The notes under the pieces are model-generated. The model saw only the letters and a program-made list of their open reading frames with translations, ran no database searches and was not told the DNA's origin. Source: Sinobaca qinghaiensis (GTDB lineage Bacteria; Bacillota; Bacilli; Bacillales; Marinococcaceae). Taken from it: a DNA stretch of 64,000 nt. The first letter of the stretch is position 1. Each line of letters begins with the position of its first letter. The position numbers and the translations under genes were made by a program. Shown here piece by piece: positions 55,571 through 63,865 of the stretch. Location of the stretch: positions 360,962-424,961 of the forward strand of contig NZ_RAPK01000009.1 in NCBI RefSeq assembly GCF_003610495.1, written 5' to 3'.

Positions 55571-57421
55571 TTGAATAAAAAAGCAGGTACGCTTTTTATC
55601 GTTATACTTCTTGCACTTACTGTTTTCCTGGCAGCCGCTGTTGCGGGAGAAAGTAACGATTATACCTCCCCTTCCAAAACCCTGGATCACCTTATAGATA
55701 AAGAGACTTTTCATATACCAACCAACAGCTTTGTTTATACATCCCAAAATGACGTTCTTGCTGAATGGCATAACGAACAGAACCGTCTGTATACAAAGCA
55801 GACAAAAACCCCGGAAATAGTTAAGCAGGCATTTCTTTCGACAGAAGATCAGCAGTTTTTTGAACACAAAGGTCTGGATGCCTCTGCGGTCCTTCGTGCG
55901 GTACTTGCTAACGCTCAGGCGGGCTCTATAGAAGAAGGAGCCAGTACTATTACGCAGCAGCTGGCCAGAAACCTATTTCTTCATCACGGTCAGACCTATG
56001 AACGTAAAATAGCAGAAGTGCTTTATGCTGTTGAACTGGAGAATACCTATTCCAAAACGGAAATACTGGAAATGTATATTAATACTATTTATTTTAACCG
56101 TGGTATTTACGGCTTTGAAACTGCCAGCCGGGCGTACTTCTCCAAATCAAGCAGCGACCTTACGTTGGCAGAAACAGCCTTTTTAGCTGCCGTTCCCGCT
56201 AATCCCACGTACTATGATCCAATTGATAATAAGGATCACACGCTGGAACGCCAGGGCTGGATTCTACAGAAACTGCTCGATACAGAGAAGATCACCGAAG
56301 AAGACTATCAAACGGCGCTGGATGCTCCTATTACTGTAATAGAACCAACGTCAAGAGTCTCGCTGTCGCCGGATTACGAAGATCTCGTTAAAAACGAATT
56401 CCGTGAACTTGTTGCAGATAAAGAAGGATACTCCAAACAGGCGGAAACAGCATCGGATGATGATAAACAGGCAGTGTCTGAAGAATTGGATAAGCGGATA
56501 GAAGAGCTGATGAACAGCGGCCTTCATATCTACACACATTATGACAGCGGCCTTCAAGCGGCCCAGAATGAGGCGGCCGGATCGGTTCTGTCAAATGACA
56601 CTGCTGAAGGAGCTTCTGTTACTATTGATCATTTGAATCATGAAATAGTTGCAGCCATTGGAGGGAAAAATTATCAAAATGGAGAATTCCACCGGGCTTT
56701 TCAGGCCTATCGTCAGCCCGGGTCCACTATTAAACCGCTTCTTGTCTATGCTCCCTATATAGAAACGTTTGACGTCTCTTCCATATCAATGGTGGAAACA
56801 AAAGATATATGTATTAAAGAGTATTGTGTATCTCAAGATGGTCTTAATCAGCCGGTATCATTAAAAAGAGCGCTTGCTGCTTCCTACAACACCTCCGCCC
56901 TCCGCCTGTTTGAACAGACCGGTATCAGCGAATCCTTTTCCTATTTGGAAGGTTTTGCATTTGATAACGTAACTTCGGCCGACTACACTCCCGCTTCCGC
57001 TTTGGGAGGGTTCAGCCGGGGAGTCAGCCCGCTGGAATTAACGAACGCCTACACTACGTTTTCCAATAATGGAAGCTTTACGCCGGCACGGGCTATTTCC
57101 AGCGTGCAGGATGAGGAGGGAAGAGTGCTTTACGAATGGGAAGATAAAGAAGAGGTGGTCTGGTCGGAGGAAACAAATCAGGAAATGCGGATTCTTCTGG
57201 AGGAAGTGATAATATCCGGTACAGGAACCGCAGCAAAAATAGAAGCTGAATCGTTCGGAGGAAAAACGGGCACAACGAATGAGGAAAAAGACTTGTGGTT
57301 TGCAGGGTACAATGAACGTTACACCACCGCAGTCTGGATTGGCGAAGATCAGCCTGCCTCTCTTGCTGCAGTCGAAAACGAAAAGCCTGCCCTGGTATGG
57401 TGGAAAAAGGTGATGGAATGA
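55571..57421 (+). CDS. Class A penicillin-binding protein (transglycosylase/transpeptidase)
   Basis: 616 residues. Single N-terminal membrane anchor (about 6-24), GT51 transglycosylase (STEDQQFFEHKG, EGASTITQQLARNLFL, KILEMYINTIYF-type EILEMYINTIYFNRGI), and transpeptidase motifs QPGSTIKP (active-site Ser), SYNTSA, and KTGTT. Polymerises and cross-links peptidoglycan. Length and arrangement resemble PBP4 (PbpD) of B. subtilis. TTG start with AGTAGGAACTCCT. Follows the Ig-like protein gene but a terminator lies between. Confidence 0.93.
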   Translation: MNKKAGTLFIVILLALTVFLAAAVAGESNDYTSPSKTLDHLIDKETFHIPTNSFVYTSQNDVLAEWHNEQNRLYTKQTKTPEIVKQAFLSTEDQQFFEHKGLDASAVLRAVLANAQAGSIEEGASTITQQLARNLFLHHGQTYERKIAEVLYAVELENTYSKTEILEMYINTIYFNRGIYGFETASRAYFSKSSSDLTLAETAFLAAVPANPTYYDPIDNKDHTLERQGWILQKLLDTEKITEEDYQTALDAPITVIEPTSRVSLSPDYEDLVKNEFRELVADKEGYSKQAETASDDDKQAVSEELDKRIEELMNSGLHIYTHYDSGLQAAQNEAAGSVLSNDTAEGASVTIDHLNHEIVAAIGGKNYQNGEFHRAFQAYRQPGSTIKPLLVYAPYIETFDVSSISMVETKDICIKEYCVSQDGLNQPVSLKRALAASYNTSALRLFEQTGISESFSYLEGFAFDNVTSADYTPASALGGFSRGVSPLELTNAYTTFSNNGSFTPARAISSVQDEEGRVLYEWEDKEEVVWSEETNQEMRILLEEVIISGTGTAAKIEAESFGGKTGTTNEEKDLWFAGYNERYTTAVWIGEDQPASLAAVENEKPALVWWKKVME

Positions 57422-57504
57422 TCTTTTGATTTATAAGTTGTTCAGGCAGACTCTTTCTGCAGGCTGACGGCAGTCTGCAGCAGAGACACCTGATTTTTTA
57501 TCCA

Positions 57505-58065
57505 TTACAAAACAGGCAGACTTTCTATAAAGCTGTTGTACAGACGCAGCCCGGTATAGCCTATCGATAAAAACAACGCAGTCCAAAAGCTTCCATGCAG
57601 AAACAAAACCCCGATTAAACCCGAAGCTGAAATGAAATCTTTTGTCCGAAATAAAAAATACGTAAAATAGACAATGGCTGCTGTCAAAAAAAGACCGCCA
57701 AGCGCCGCTGCAGAAGAAACAAGCAGAAGTGAAATCAGTCCGGCGCCCAGATAAATCCAGCTGCCTCCCCTGATTTTCTGCAGCGCCTCCCCCTCCTGAT
57801 CTTTGGAAAAAAACAGCAGGGACAGCTCCAGAATGGTTCCGGCTATCAGCTTAAACGCAGCGAACAGCATAAAATAAAAAAGCATGCAGAACAGCAGAAT
57901 ACTTATTTTGATACCTGCTTCAGACATAACTTCCATCATGCCCTGATACAACCCTATATCCTGAAGAAAGCTGCTTACCTGACGCTCTGTATACACAGCG
58001 AAAGACAGGCTGAAAAGCAGAATAGCGAATAATGGAAAATGGCTTGTTAAATATGTATTTTTCAT
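57505..58065 (-). CDS. Multi-pass membrane protein of unknown function
   Basis: 186 residues, about five hydrophobic segments (about 10-28, 50-80, 100-115, 120-140, 148-168). Family not recognised. ATG with a weak AAAGG ten bases away. Single gene convergent with the PBP gene; a terminator lies between it and the heme monooxygenase gene. Confidence 0.65.
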   Translation of the reverse strand: MKNTYLTSHFPLFAILLFSLSFAVYTERQVSSFLQDIGLYQGMMEVMSEAGIKISILLFCMLFYFMLFAAFKLIAGTILELSLLFFSKDQEGEALQKIRGGSWIYLGAGLISLLLVSSAAALGGLFLTAAIVYFTYFLFRTKDFISASGLIGVLFLHGSFWTALFLSIGYTGLRLYNSFIESLPVL

Positions 58066-58086
58066 AGCAGTGCAACCTTTTCTTTT

Positions 58087-58117
58087 AAAAAGCCCGCAGC
58101 AGAGCTGCAGGCTTTTA
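58087..58117 (-). terminator. Terminator of the heme monooxygenase gene
   Basis: AAAGCCCGCAGC / GCTGCAGGCTTT-type stem around AGA, T-rich on the minus strand. Confidence 0.7.
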
Positions 58118-58119
58118 TA

Positions 58120-58425
58120 TTATAAATGATGAACGACTTCAAATTCTTTTAATTCGTTTCCAGAAGCCGGACTCTTCTCTTTGGATTCCCGCTTTTCTTT
58201 ATGGGCGTTCTTAAACTGGTCGCTGTGAAGCCAGTTCTGGTAAGCTTCTTTAGATTCCCACTTCGTGAATACGACAAGCGGTGCATCTTCTTTTTCCTGT
58301 TCTAGAAACATGAAATCCAGGCAGCCTTCCACCTCTTTCATATTTCCAGCGCTTTTTCCAAATCGTTCTTTCATTTGGCCGCGCGCAGGTGCCGGCACAT
58401 TTAATTCGTTCATTACTACATACAT
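58120..58425 (-). CDS. hmoA: Heme-degrading monooxygenase, HmoA/IsdG type
   Basis: 101 residues of the ABM fold. Asn6 in VMNELNV and FTKWESKEAYQNWLHSDQF with downstream His match the Asn-Trp-His triad of IsdG-type heme oxygenases. Converts heme to a staphylobilin-like product and releases iron. ATG with CAGGAGGCATTAAATT. Divergent from the 29-residue peptide gene, with operator-like repeats between. Confidence 0.8.
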   Translation of the reverse strand: MYVVMNELNVPAPARGQMKERFGKSAGNMKEVEGCLDFMFLEQEKEDAPLVVFTKWESKEAYQNWLHSDQFKNAHKEKRESKEKSPASGNELKEFEVVHHL

Positions 58426-58493
58426 AATTTAATGCCTCCTGTTTTTTCGAATGATTCTGTATTCATTATACCAACTTAAAGACCTGTAATCCA

Positions 58494-58548
58494 GATACCA
58501 TTTCACACACTGGTATCAGTAGGTTATACTATTAGCATAGACTGATAC
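58494..58548. promoter_or_regulatory. Operator-like inverted repeats between hmoA and the small peptide
   Basis: GATACCA (58494-58500) and TGGTATC (58511-58517) are a perfect inverted repeat spaced by 10. TGGTATCAGT (58511-58520) and ACTGATAC (58541-58548) form a second one; the middle element is shared. The downstream pair brackets TATACT/TAGCAT-like promoter sequence. Confidence 0.5.
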
Positions 58549-58566
58549 ATAGAAAGGACGATGAAG

Positions 58567-58656
58567 ATGAAACTTCTGCTGCTGCTTGGCATCTGTGTCA
58601 TGTTTCTAGCTTCTATTTTCACTGCCGGCGTTGACGAAAAGGCGCACAAAAAGTAA
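58567..58656 (+). CDS. 29-residue hydrophobic peptide
   Basis: Short frame ATG (58567) to TAA (58654-58656). Starts Met-Lys and then LLLLLGICVMFLASIFTAG, with a VDEKAHKK tail: either a single-span membrane peptide or a signal-like peptide. AAAGGACGATGAAG before the ATG is a good ribosome site. Its promoter region carries the inverted repeats above, so it may be regulated together with hmoA. Family unknown. Confidence 0.5.
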   Translation: MKLLLLLGICVMFLASIFTAGVDEKAHKK

Positions 58657-58676
58657 AAATGATAACGTTATCTTAT

Positions 58677-58712
58677 AAAACCACAGGCTCTTTTAAAGAG
58701 CCTGTGGTTTTA
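58677..58712. terminator. Terminator between the small peptide and trmL
   Basis: AAAACCACAGGCTCTTT / AAAGAGCCTGTGGTTTT, tiny loop, overlapping the trmL stop codon. Confidence 0.9.
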
Positions 58713-59183
58713 TGTGAGCTGCTGGAAATTCTGCTGGCGCAGAACTTCGTAAATAATAATCGCCGCTGTATTAGATAGATTCAGGGAGCGAATCAAATCA
58801 TTCTGCGGTATTTTCAGGCATTGATCCGCATAGCGGTCGATAAGTTCCTGAGGTATACCTTTTGTTTCTTTTCCAAATACAAAAAAGAGGTCTTCTTCTC
58901 TGCTGCTGTAATCAATAGAGGAATACGTTCTGCTTCCCACGGTTTCTATAAAATAGAATATGCCGTCCGGAAAGGTTTCAGCCAGTTCATCAAAAGAATC
59001 ATAATAATGGATCTTAACGTCCGGCCAGTAATCACAGCCGGCTCTTTTCAGCATTTTATCCTCTGTGGAAAATCCAAGCGGCCGGATCAGATGAAGATGT
59101 GTACCGGTTCCTGCGCACGTTCGCGCTATGTTTCCTGTGTTAGCCGGGATTTCCGGCTGGTACAATACGATATGGTTGCTCAT
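58710..59183 (-). CDS. trmL: tRNA (cytidine/uridine-34 2'-O) methyltransferase TrmL
   Basis: 157 residues of the SPOUT fold (previously CspR/YibK): NHIVLYQPEIPANTGNIARTC, ELAETFPDGIFYFIET, FFVFGKETKGIP, and IPQNDLIRSLNLSNTAAII. Methylates ribose 34 of tRNA-Leu(CAA) and tRNA-Leu(UAA). ATG with AGAAAGGAAACATGCA. Followed by ogt and queG upstream on the same strand and, beyond them, the tRNA cluster that encodes both substrates. Confidence 0.93.
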   Translation of the reverse strand: MSNHIVLYQPEIPANTGNIARTCAGTGTHLHLIRPLGFSTEDKMLKRAGCDYWPDVKIHYYDSFDELAETFPDGIFYFIETVGSRTYSSIDYSSREEDLFFVFGKETKGIPQELIDRYADQCLKIPQNDLIRSLNLSNTAAIIIYEVLRQQNFQQLT

Positions 59184-59207
59184 TGCATGTTTCCTTTCTG
59201 TAACGCT

Positions 59208-59747
59208 CTACCTGACTTTCCGTTCTTGAGCTGTCTGTTCTTTTTCTATTTCCAGGAGATAGGTTTTTTTATCAAGTCCCCCACCGTATCCGACGAGCGC
59301 TCCATTGCTTCCTATTATACGATGACAGGGTATCATAATGGGAATAGGGTTTTTATTGTTGGCATTCCCCACTGCCCTTACAGCTTTTTCTGAACCGGCA
59401 GCAGCGGCAATCTCTTTATACGAAGCAGTTCTTCCGTAAGGAACTTCAATAAGCGCTTTCCAGACCGCCTGTTGAAAAGGCGTTCCTTCCAAATCATACG
59501 CTACATCGAATTCTGTACGCGTTCCTTCAAAATATTCTCTGAGCTGCTGAATTTCTTCTTTAAAAACAGACGCGTTTTCTTCTAATTTAATATCGGCGCC
59601 TTTGTATCTCACAGCCCAGACCTTAAAGGCCGGTACAGATTCTGCAGTGCCTGCAAATTTGATAGACATCAGGCCTTTGTCGGAAGAAAATAGGGTAAGT
59701 GGACCGATAGGGCTTGTCACCTCTGTATAATACAGTATATTTGTCAT
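59208..59747 (-). CDS. ogt: Methylated-DNA-protein-cysteine methyltransferase (Ogt)
   Basis: 179 residues. Active-site Cys141 in IPCHRIIGSNG, plus the RTASYKEIA helix and GTPFQQAVWKAL. Removes O6-alkylguanine in a suicide reaction. ATG with AAAGGGGATGCTTGA. In the trmL-ogt-queG minus run (gaps of about 20-25 bases). Confidence 0.93.
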   Translation of the reverse strand: MTNILYYTEVTSPIGPLTLFSSDKGLMSIKFAGTAESVPAFKVWAVRYKGADIKLEENASVFKEEIQQLREYFEGTRTEFDVAYDLEGTPFQQAVWKALIEVPYGRTASYKEIAAAAGSEKAVRAVGNANNKNPIPIMIPCHRIIGSNGALVGYGGGLDKKTYLLEIEKEQTAQERKVR

Positions 59748-59769
59748 TCAAGCATCCCCTTTTCTATTT

Positions 59770-60897
59770 TCACTGAAGACCAAGTGCCGTTTCCAGCTCC
59801 GCCAGAACCTCGGACTCCTGTTCAAGCATATAAGCTTCTTCCAATCCTACAATTGCTTCATGGGTGCCAATTTGTCCCAGAGTCCAGGCACAGGACGAAC
59901 GGATCACTGGTCTTGGATCATTTTTAATTAATTCATTAAGTTCCGGCACGGCTGATTCCTCTTTAAAGTTTCCTAATGCAATAACCGCGTTACGTTGAAT
60001 CGGCTTTTTGCCTCTCCATGAACCAGCGATGGAACCAAATCGTTCTTTAAATTCTTTATTGCTCATATGCAGAAGAGAATTTAAATTAGGCTTAACCGTT
60101 TCCGGATCCGGTTCGAATTCTTTTTGGTGGTGAAAGTCCACCCCTTTGTTTTTTGGACATACCTGCTGGCAGGTGTCACAGCCGTATATACGGTTGCCGA
60201 TTTTTTTGCGGTACCTTTCCGGCAGCATATCCTTCGTCTGCGTTAAAAACGCAATGCATTTATTGGCATCAAGCTGTCCTCCCTGGATCAGGGCATCTGT
60301 CGGACAGGCATCAACGCATATATTGCATGATCCGCATTGATCAGTCAACGGAACATCCGGCTCGATGGCAAGCGTAGTGAGCATTTCACCCAGGTACACA
60401 TAGGAACCAAACTCCGGGGTAATAACTGCACAGTTTTTAGCACTCCAGCCGATACCTGCTCTTTCAGCAACTGCTCTGTCTGAGAGCTCTCCTGTGTCCA
60501 CCATGGACCGGCACTGTGCCTGCGGATCTAATTCCTTCACATACTCTTCCAGCCTGCTGAGGCGCTTACGTAATACGTTATGATAGTCTTCCCCCCAGGA
60601 AGCACGGCAGAATATACCCCGCCTGTCTCCTTTTGTACTTTTGGGCGCATTTTTTAATTTGGAAGGATAGGCAAGAGCAATAGAAATGATCGTTCTTCCC
60701 TCTTCCATAAGCAGCGAGGGATGGGTTCTTTTTTCTATATCTTTTTCTTCAAATCCAGACTGATACTGAAGCTCCTGCTGCGTAATCAGTCTATCTTTTA
60801 ACGTTAGAAATGGATCGGCGGAAGCGAATCCAACCTTATCAATACCGATCTCTTTGGCGTAGGATATGATTTTTTCTTTCAGTGTTTCTTCAGGCAA
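59770..60897 (-). CDS. queG: Epoxyqueuosine reductase QueG
   Basis: 375 residues from a TTG start chosen because AAGGGGAG lies 7 bases before it and the resulting N-terminus aligns with Bacillus QueG; an upstream ATG puts that site inside the gene. Cobalamin- and Fe-S-dependent: RASWGEDYHNVLRKRL, MVDTGELSDRAVAE, two Fe4S4 motifs CGSCNICVDACPTDAL and GCDTCQQVCPKN, and C-terminal HEAT repeats (IALGNFKEESAVPELNELI). Last step of queuosine synthesis in GUN-anticodon tRNAs. Confidence 0.95.
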   Translation of the reverse strand: MPEETLKEKIISYAKEIGIDKVGFASADPFLTLKDRLITQQELQYQSGFEEKDIEKRTHPSLLMEEGRTIISIALAYPSKLKNAPKSTKGDRRGIFCRASWGEDYHNVLRKRLSRLEEYVKELDPQAQCRSMVDTGELSDRAVAERAGIGWSAKNCAVITPEFGSYVYLGEMLTTLAIEPDVPLTDQCGSCNICVDACPTDALIQGGQLDANKCIAFLTQTKDMLPERYRKKIGNRIYGCDTCQQVCPKNKGVDFHHQKEFEPDPETVKPNLNSLLHMSNKEFKERFGSIAGSWRGKKPIQRNAVIALGNFKEESAVPELNELIKNDPRPVIRSSCAWTLGQIGTHEAIVGLEEAYMLEQESEVLAELETALGLQ

Positions 60898-60969
60898 TCG
60901 CCGTCTCCCCTTTTTCTTCATTCCATACTATAGTAAACTCATTTTATTAAGAGACAAAGGAGTTTTTAT

Positions 60970-61665
60970 ATGATTAAACAAATCCTGCTCGATAAATCTT
61001 TACTCGAAACAGCTCCCGGACTAAAAATTGGAGTGATTCACTATAAGGATATCATAGTTGGGGAATCTCCTAAAATGATTAAAGGCCGGCTGCAGTTTTA
61101 CCAGGAAACCCTGCATACGGAACTGCAGGAGCTGCCTCTTACAGAAAAAGAAGGAATTTTAGAATGGAGGAAGATTTTCAAGGCGGCGGGCACCGATCCA
61201 GCCAGATACCGTCCTTCCCATGAATCGCTGGCACGAACAGTTAAAAAAACCGGAGCTCTCTCTTTTGTGCATTCTGCCGCCGATTTAAACAACTTTTTTT
61301 CTATTCAGTATATGCTTCCTGTTGGAATTTATGATGCGTCTGCATTACATGGAACCATAACGATAAAAGTCGGCGGAAAATACGATACATATGAAGGACT
61401 AAATGGAAGAACAAATAATTTCGAAGGGAAAATCGTTTCTACTGATGAGGAAGGAGCATTTGGAAGCCCTATTGTTGATTCCCATCGGACAAAAACAAAG
61501 ATAGAAAGTACAGAAGCACTCCAGCTTTTCTACCTTCCTCCCTCTCTTCCAAAAGAAGAAGCGGTAAAGCTTTTGGCAGCCTCTTCAAAAATGTTTCATC
61601 AAATACACAGTGGAGAAGCTTCCACTATCATTCTAGATGCAGAACAGCCGGATTTCTCCTTCTAA
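60970..61665 (+). CDS. B3/4-domain protein
   Basis: 231 residues. The B3/4 fold from the PheRS beta chain (tRNA synthetase-associated editing-like domain, COG3382): ALSFVHSAADLNNFFSIQYMLPVG, YDASALHGTITIKV, and LQLFYLPPS. Stand-alone copies are of unknown substrate; hydrolysis of misacylated tRNA has been suggested for the family. ATG with AAAGGAGTTTTTAT. Confidence 0.82.
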   Translation: MIKQILLDKSLLETAPGLKIGVIHYKDIIVGESPKMIKGRLQFYQETLHTELQELPLTEKEGILEWRKIFKAAGTDPARYRPSHESLARTVKKTGALSFVHSAADLNNFFSIQYMLPVGIYDASALHGTITIKVGGKYDTYEGLNGRTNNFEGKIVSTDEEGAFGSPIVDSHRTKTKIESTEALQLFYLPPSLPKEEAVKLLAASSKMFHQIHSGEASTIILDAEQPDFSF

Positions 61666-61678
61666 AAAACGATATACA

Positions 61679-61716
61679 CAACAAAACACATCCATCTCTG
61701 GGTGTGTTTTGTTGTT
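61679..61716. terminator. Bidirectional terminator
   Basis: AACAAAACACATCC / GGTGTGTTTTGTT-type stem with loop ATCTCTG. Confidence 0.8.
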
Positions 61717-61982
61717 TAATATTTGTGATGAATATGCAGATTGATTTCCTCAGCAATTTCAAACCAGTTTCTCATATTCTCTTCAATATAAGTCTGATGA
61801 TTTGCAGGAAGACGTTCTAAAATAATCGTTTTAAAGTCTTCGATCTCATTTTGTTCGAAAAAAAATGTTACAAATACCGTCGAATGAATAGTATGTGTCA
61901 ACGTATAGTTAATGTGGAGGTCTTTATGCGGATCTCTTGTTTTTATAGATGTTTTTGATTTAACTGGTTTTATAGGTTTCAT
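61716..61982 (-). CDS. Small protein of unknown function
   Basis: About 88 residues from the ATG at 61980-61982, preceded by AAGGGGGAATGCAT; an ATG six bases earlier is too close to that site. Basic N-terminus (PIKPVKSKTSIKTRD), then VFVTFFFEQNEIEDFKTIILERL and a His-rich C-terminus (NLHIHHKY). No family recognised. Adjacent to the tRNA cluster but convergent terminator lies on its 3' side. Confidence 0.6.
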   Translation of the reverse strand: MKPIKPVKSKTSIKTRDPHKDLHINYTLTHTIHSTVFVTFFFEQNEIEDFKTIILERLPANHQTYIEENMRNWFEIAEEINLHIHHKY

Positions 61983-62110
61983 ATGCATTCCCCCTTTTTA
62001 TGTAAAAGGAAATTAATTTGAAAATTCTTACTATTATGAATATATATATGATTTCTTTTAGTATATCATGAAATCATCTAGTATTTTGCATTATTTCCAT
62101 CCAACAGAAA

Positions 62111-62143
62111 CAAAAAAACAGCTCCCGGCAGCGGGACCTGTTC
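62111..62143 (-). terminator. Terminator of the rRNA-tRNA operon
   Basis: ACAG..CCCG / CGGG..CTGT stem with T-run of seven on the minus strand, just past the last tRNA gene. Confidence 0.8.
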
Positions 62144-62160
62144 ACGTATAATTAAATGAG

Positions 62161-62245
62161 TGGTAGCGGTGGCCGGGATCGAACCGGCACTCCGTTAGGA
62201 ACACGATTTTGAGTCGTGCGCGTCTGCCAATTCCGCCACACCGCC
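62161..62245 (-). tRNA. tRNA-Leu (CAA)
   Basis: Class II tRNA with long variable arm; anticodon loop CTCAAAA gives CAA. Acceptor GGCGGTG / CACCGCT, CCA encoded. Last of the 16-tRNA cluster. Confidence 0.96.
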
Positions 62246-62266
62246 AAGTCAGTAAATTAATGAAGT

Positions 62267-62356
62267 TGGTGCCGAGGGCCGGACTCGAACCGGCACGGAG
62301 GTACACCCTCCGCAGGATTTTAAGTCCTGTGTGTCTGCCAATTCCACCACCCCGGC
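62267..62356 (-). tRNA. tRNA-Leu (UAA)
   Basis: Class II; anticodon loop CTTAAAA gives UAA. Acceptor GCCGGGG / CCTCGGC, CCA encoded. Confidence 0.96.
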
Positions 62357-62381
62357 AGGTTGTAAAGGGAAAAATGATGTA

Positions 62382-62456
<75 letters not shown>

Positions 62457-62499
62457 ATTTATGAAATGCGGTCTTTTATGTGTTGACTCGCGTTAAAAA

Positions 62500-62574
62500 T
62501 GGAGCGGAAAACGGGATTCGAACCCGCGACCCCCACCTTGGCAAGGTGGTGCTCTACCACTGAGCTATTTCCGC
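62500..62574 (-). tRNA. tRNA-Gly (GCC)
   Basis: Anticodon loop TTGCCAA; acceptor GCGGAAA; CCA encoded. Confidence 0.96.
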
Positions 62575-62579
62575 ATAAA

Positions 62580-62654
62580 TGGCTGGGCTAGCTGGATTCG
62601 AACCAGCGCATCACGGAGTCAAAGTCCGATGCCTTACCGCTTGGCCATAGCCCA
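62580..62654 (-). tRNA. tRNA-Gln (UUG)
   Basis: Anticodon loop CTTTGAC gives UUG; acceptor TGGGCTA / TAGCCCA; CCA encoded. Confidence 0.96.
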
Positions 62655-62663
62655 ACATAAAAA

Positions 62664-62740
62664 TGGGGCGGCTGATGGGAATCGAACCCACGAATGCCGG
62701 AACCACAATCCGGTGCGTTAACCACTTCGCCACAACCGCC
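62664..62740 (-). tRNA. tRNA-His (GUG)
   Basis: Anticodon loop TTGTGGT gives GUG; the extra G-1 typical of tRNA-His is present at 62740. Queuosine substrate. Confidence 0.95.
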
Positions 62741-62751
62741 ATATTTAATAT

Positions 62752-62826
62752 TGGCAGGGGTAGTAGGAATCGAACCCACATCTGCGGTTTTGGAGACCGC
62801 CGTTCTAGCCGTTAAACTATACCCCT
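62752..62826 (-). tRNA. tRNA-Trp (CCA)
   Basis: Anticodon loop CTCCAAA gives CCA; acceptor AGGGGTA / TACCCCT; CCA end encoded. Confidence 0.96.
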
Positions 62827-62839
62827 ATATGAATAAAAA

Positions 62840-62925
62840 TGGTGGAGGGGGACGGACTCGAACCGCCGAACCCAGAGGGAGCAGATTTACAGTCTGCCGC
62901 GTTTGGCCAACTTCGCTACCCCTCC
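62840..62925 (-). tRNA. tRNA-Tyr (GUA)
   Basis: Class II with long variable arm; anticodon loop CTGTAAA gives GUA; acceptor GGAGGGG. Queuosine substrate. Confidence 0.96.
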
Positions 62926-62928
62926 ACA

Positions 62929-63004
<76 letters not shown>

Positions 63005-63014
63005 ATAAATAAAG

Positions 63015-63090
63015 TGGTGGCTCGAGACGGAATCGAACCGCCGACACGTGGATTTTCAGTCCACTGCTCTACCGACTGAGCTATCGAGCC
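63015..63090 (-). tRNA. tRNA-Phe (GAA)
   Basis: Anticodon loop CTGAAAA gives GAA; acceptor GGCTCGA; CCA encoded. A 73-base spacer separates it from tRNA-Asp. Confidence 0.96.
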
Positions 63091-63163
63091 ATGCTTATAT
63101 TTTCTCTATGAACAGTTTATACTGCTTCACTAGAAAAATACAACTACTTCTTTAAAAATAAAA

Positions 63164-63240
63164 TGGCGGTCCGGACGGGACTCGAACCCGCGACCTCCTG
63201 CGTGACAGGCAGGCATTCTAACCAACTGAACTACCGGACC
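63164..63240 (-). tRNA. tRNA-Asp (GUC)
   Basis: Anticodon loop CTGTCAC gives GUC; acceptor GGTCCGG; CCA encoded. Queuosine substrate. Confidence 0.96.
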
Positions 63241-63244
63241 ATTT

Positions 63245-63321
<77 letters not shown>

Positions 63322-63334
63322 ATGTTATAAAAAA

Positions 63335-63410
63335 TGGTGGAGGATGACAGGATCGAACTGCCGACCCCCTGCTTGTAAGGCAGGTGCTCTCCCAGCTGAG
63401 CTAATCCTCC
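63335..63410 (-). tRNA. tRNA-Val (UAC)
   Basis: Anticodon loop CTTACAA gives UAC; acceptor GGAGGAT; CCA encoded. Confidence 0.96.
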
Positions 63411-63416
63411 AATATT

Positions 63417-63491
63417 TGGTGACCCGTACGGGATTCGAACCCGTGATACCGCCGTGAAAGGGCGGTGTCTTAACCACTTGACCAACGGGCC
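63417..63491 (-). tRNA. tRNA-Glu (UUC)
   Basis: Anticodon loop CTTTCAC gives UUC; acceptor GGCCCGT / ACGGGTC; CCA encoded. Confidence 0.96.
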
Positions 63492-63507
63492 TAAAACTAA
63501 TATGTAA

Positions 63508-63600
63508 TGGCGGAGAGCGAGGGATTCGAACCCTCGAGACGGGTTAACACCGCCTACACGATTTCCAATCGTGCTCCTTCGGCCACTCGGACAGCTCTCC
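63508..63600 (-). tRNA. tRNA-Ser (GGA)
   Basis: Class II; anticodon loop TTGGAAA gives GGA; acceptor GGAGAGC; CCA encoded. Confidence 0.96.
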
Positions 63601-63602
63601 AT

Positions 63603-63677
63603 TGGCTCCACAGGCAGGATTCGAACCTGCGACCGATCGGTTAACAGCCGATAGCTCTACCACTGAGCTACTGTGGA
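63603..63677 (-). tRNA. tRNA-Asn (GUU)
   Basis: Anticodon loop CTGTTAA gives GUU; acceptor TCCACAG; CCA encoded. First tRNA after 5S. Queuosine substrate. Confidence 0.96.
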
Positions 63678-63687
63678 ATATTATAAA

Positions 63688-63804
<117 letters not shown>

Positions 63805-63865
63805 CAACATCGGGAACCGGTGGTTCCTTCAAAACTGGATAGCGACATCCGAATGGAAAAAGTAT

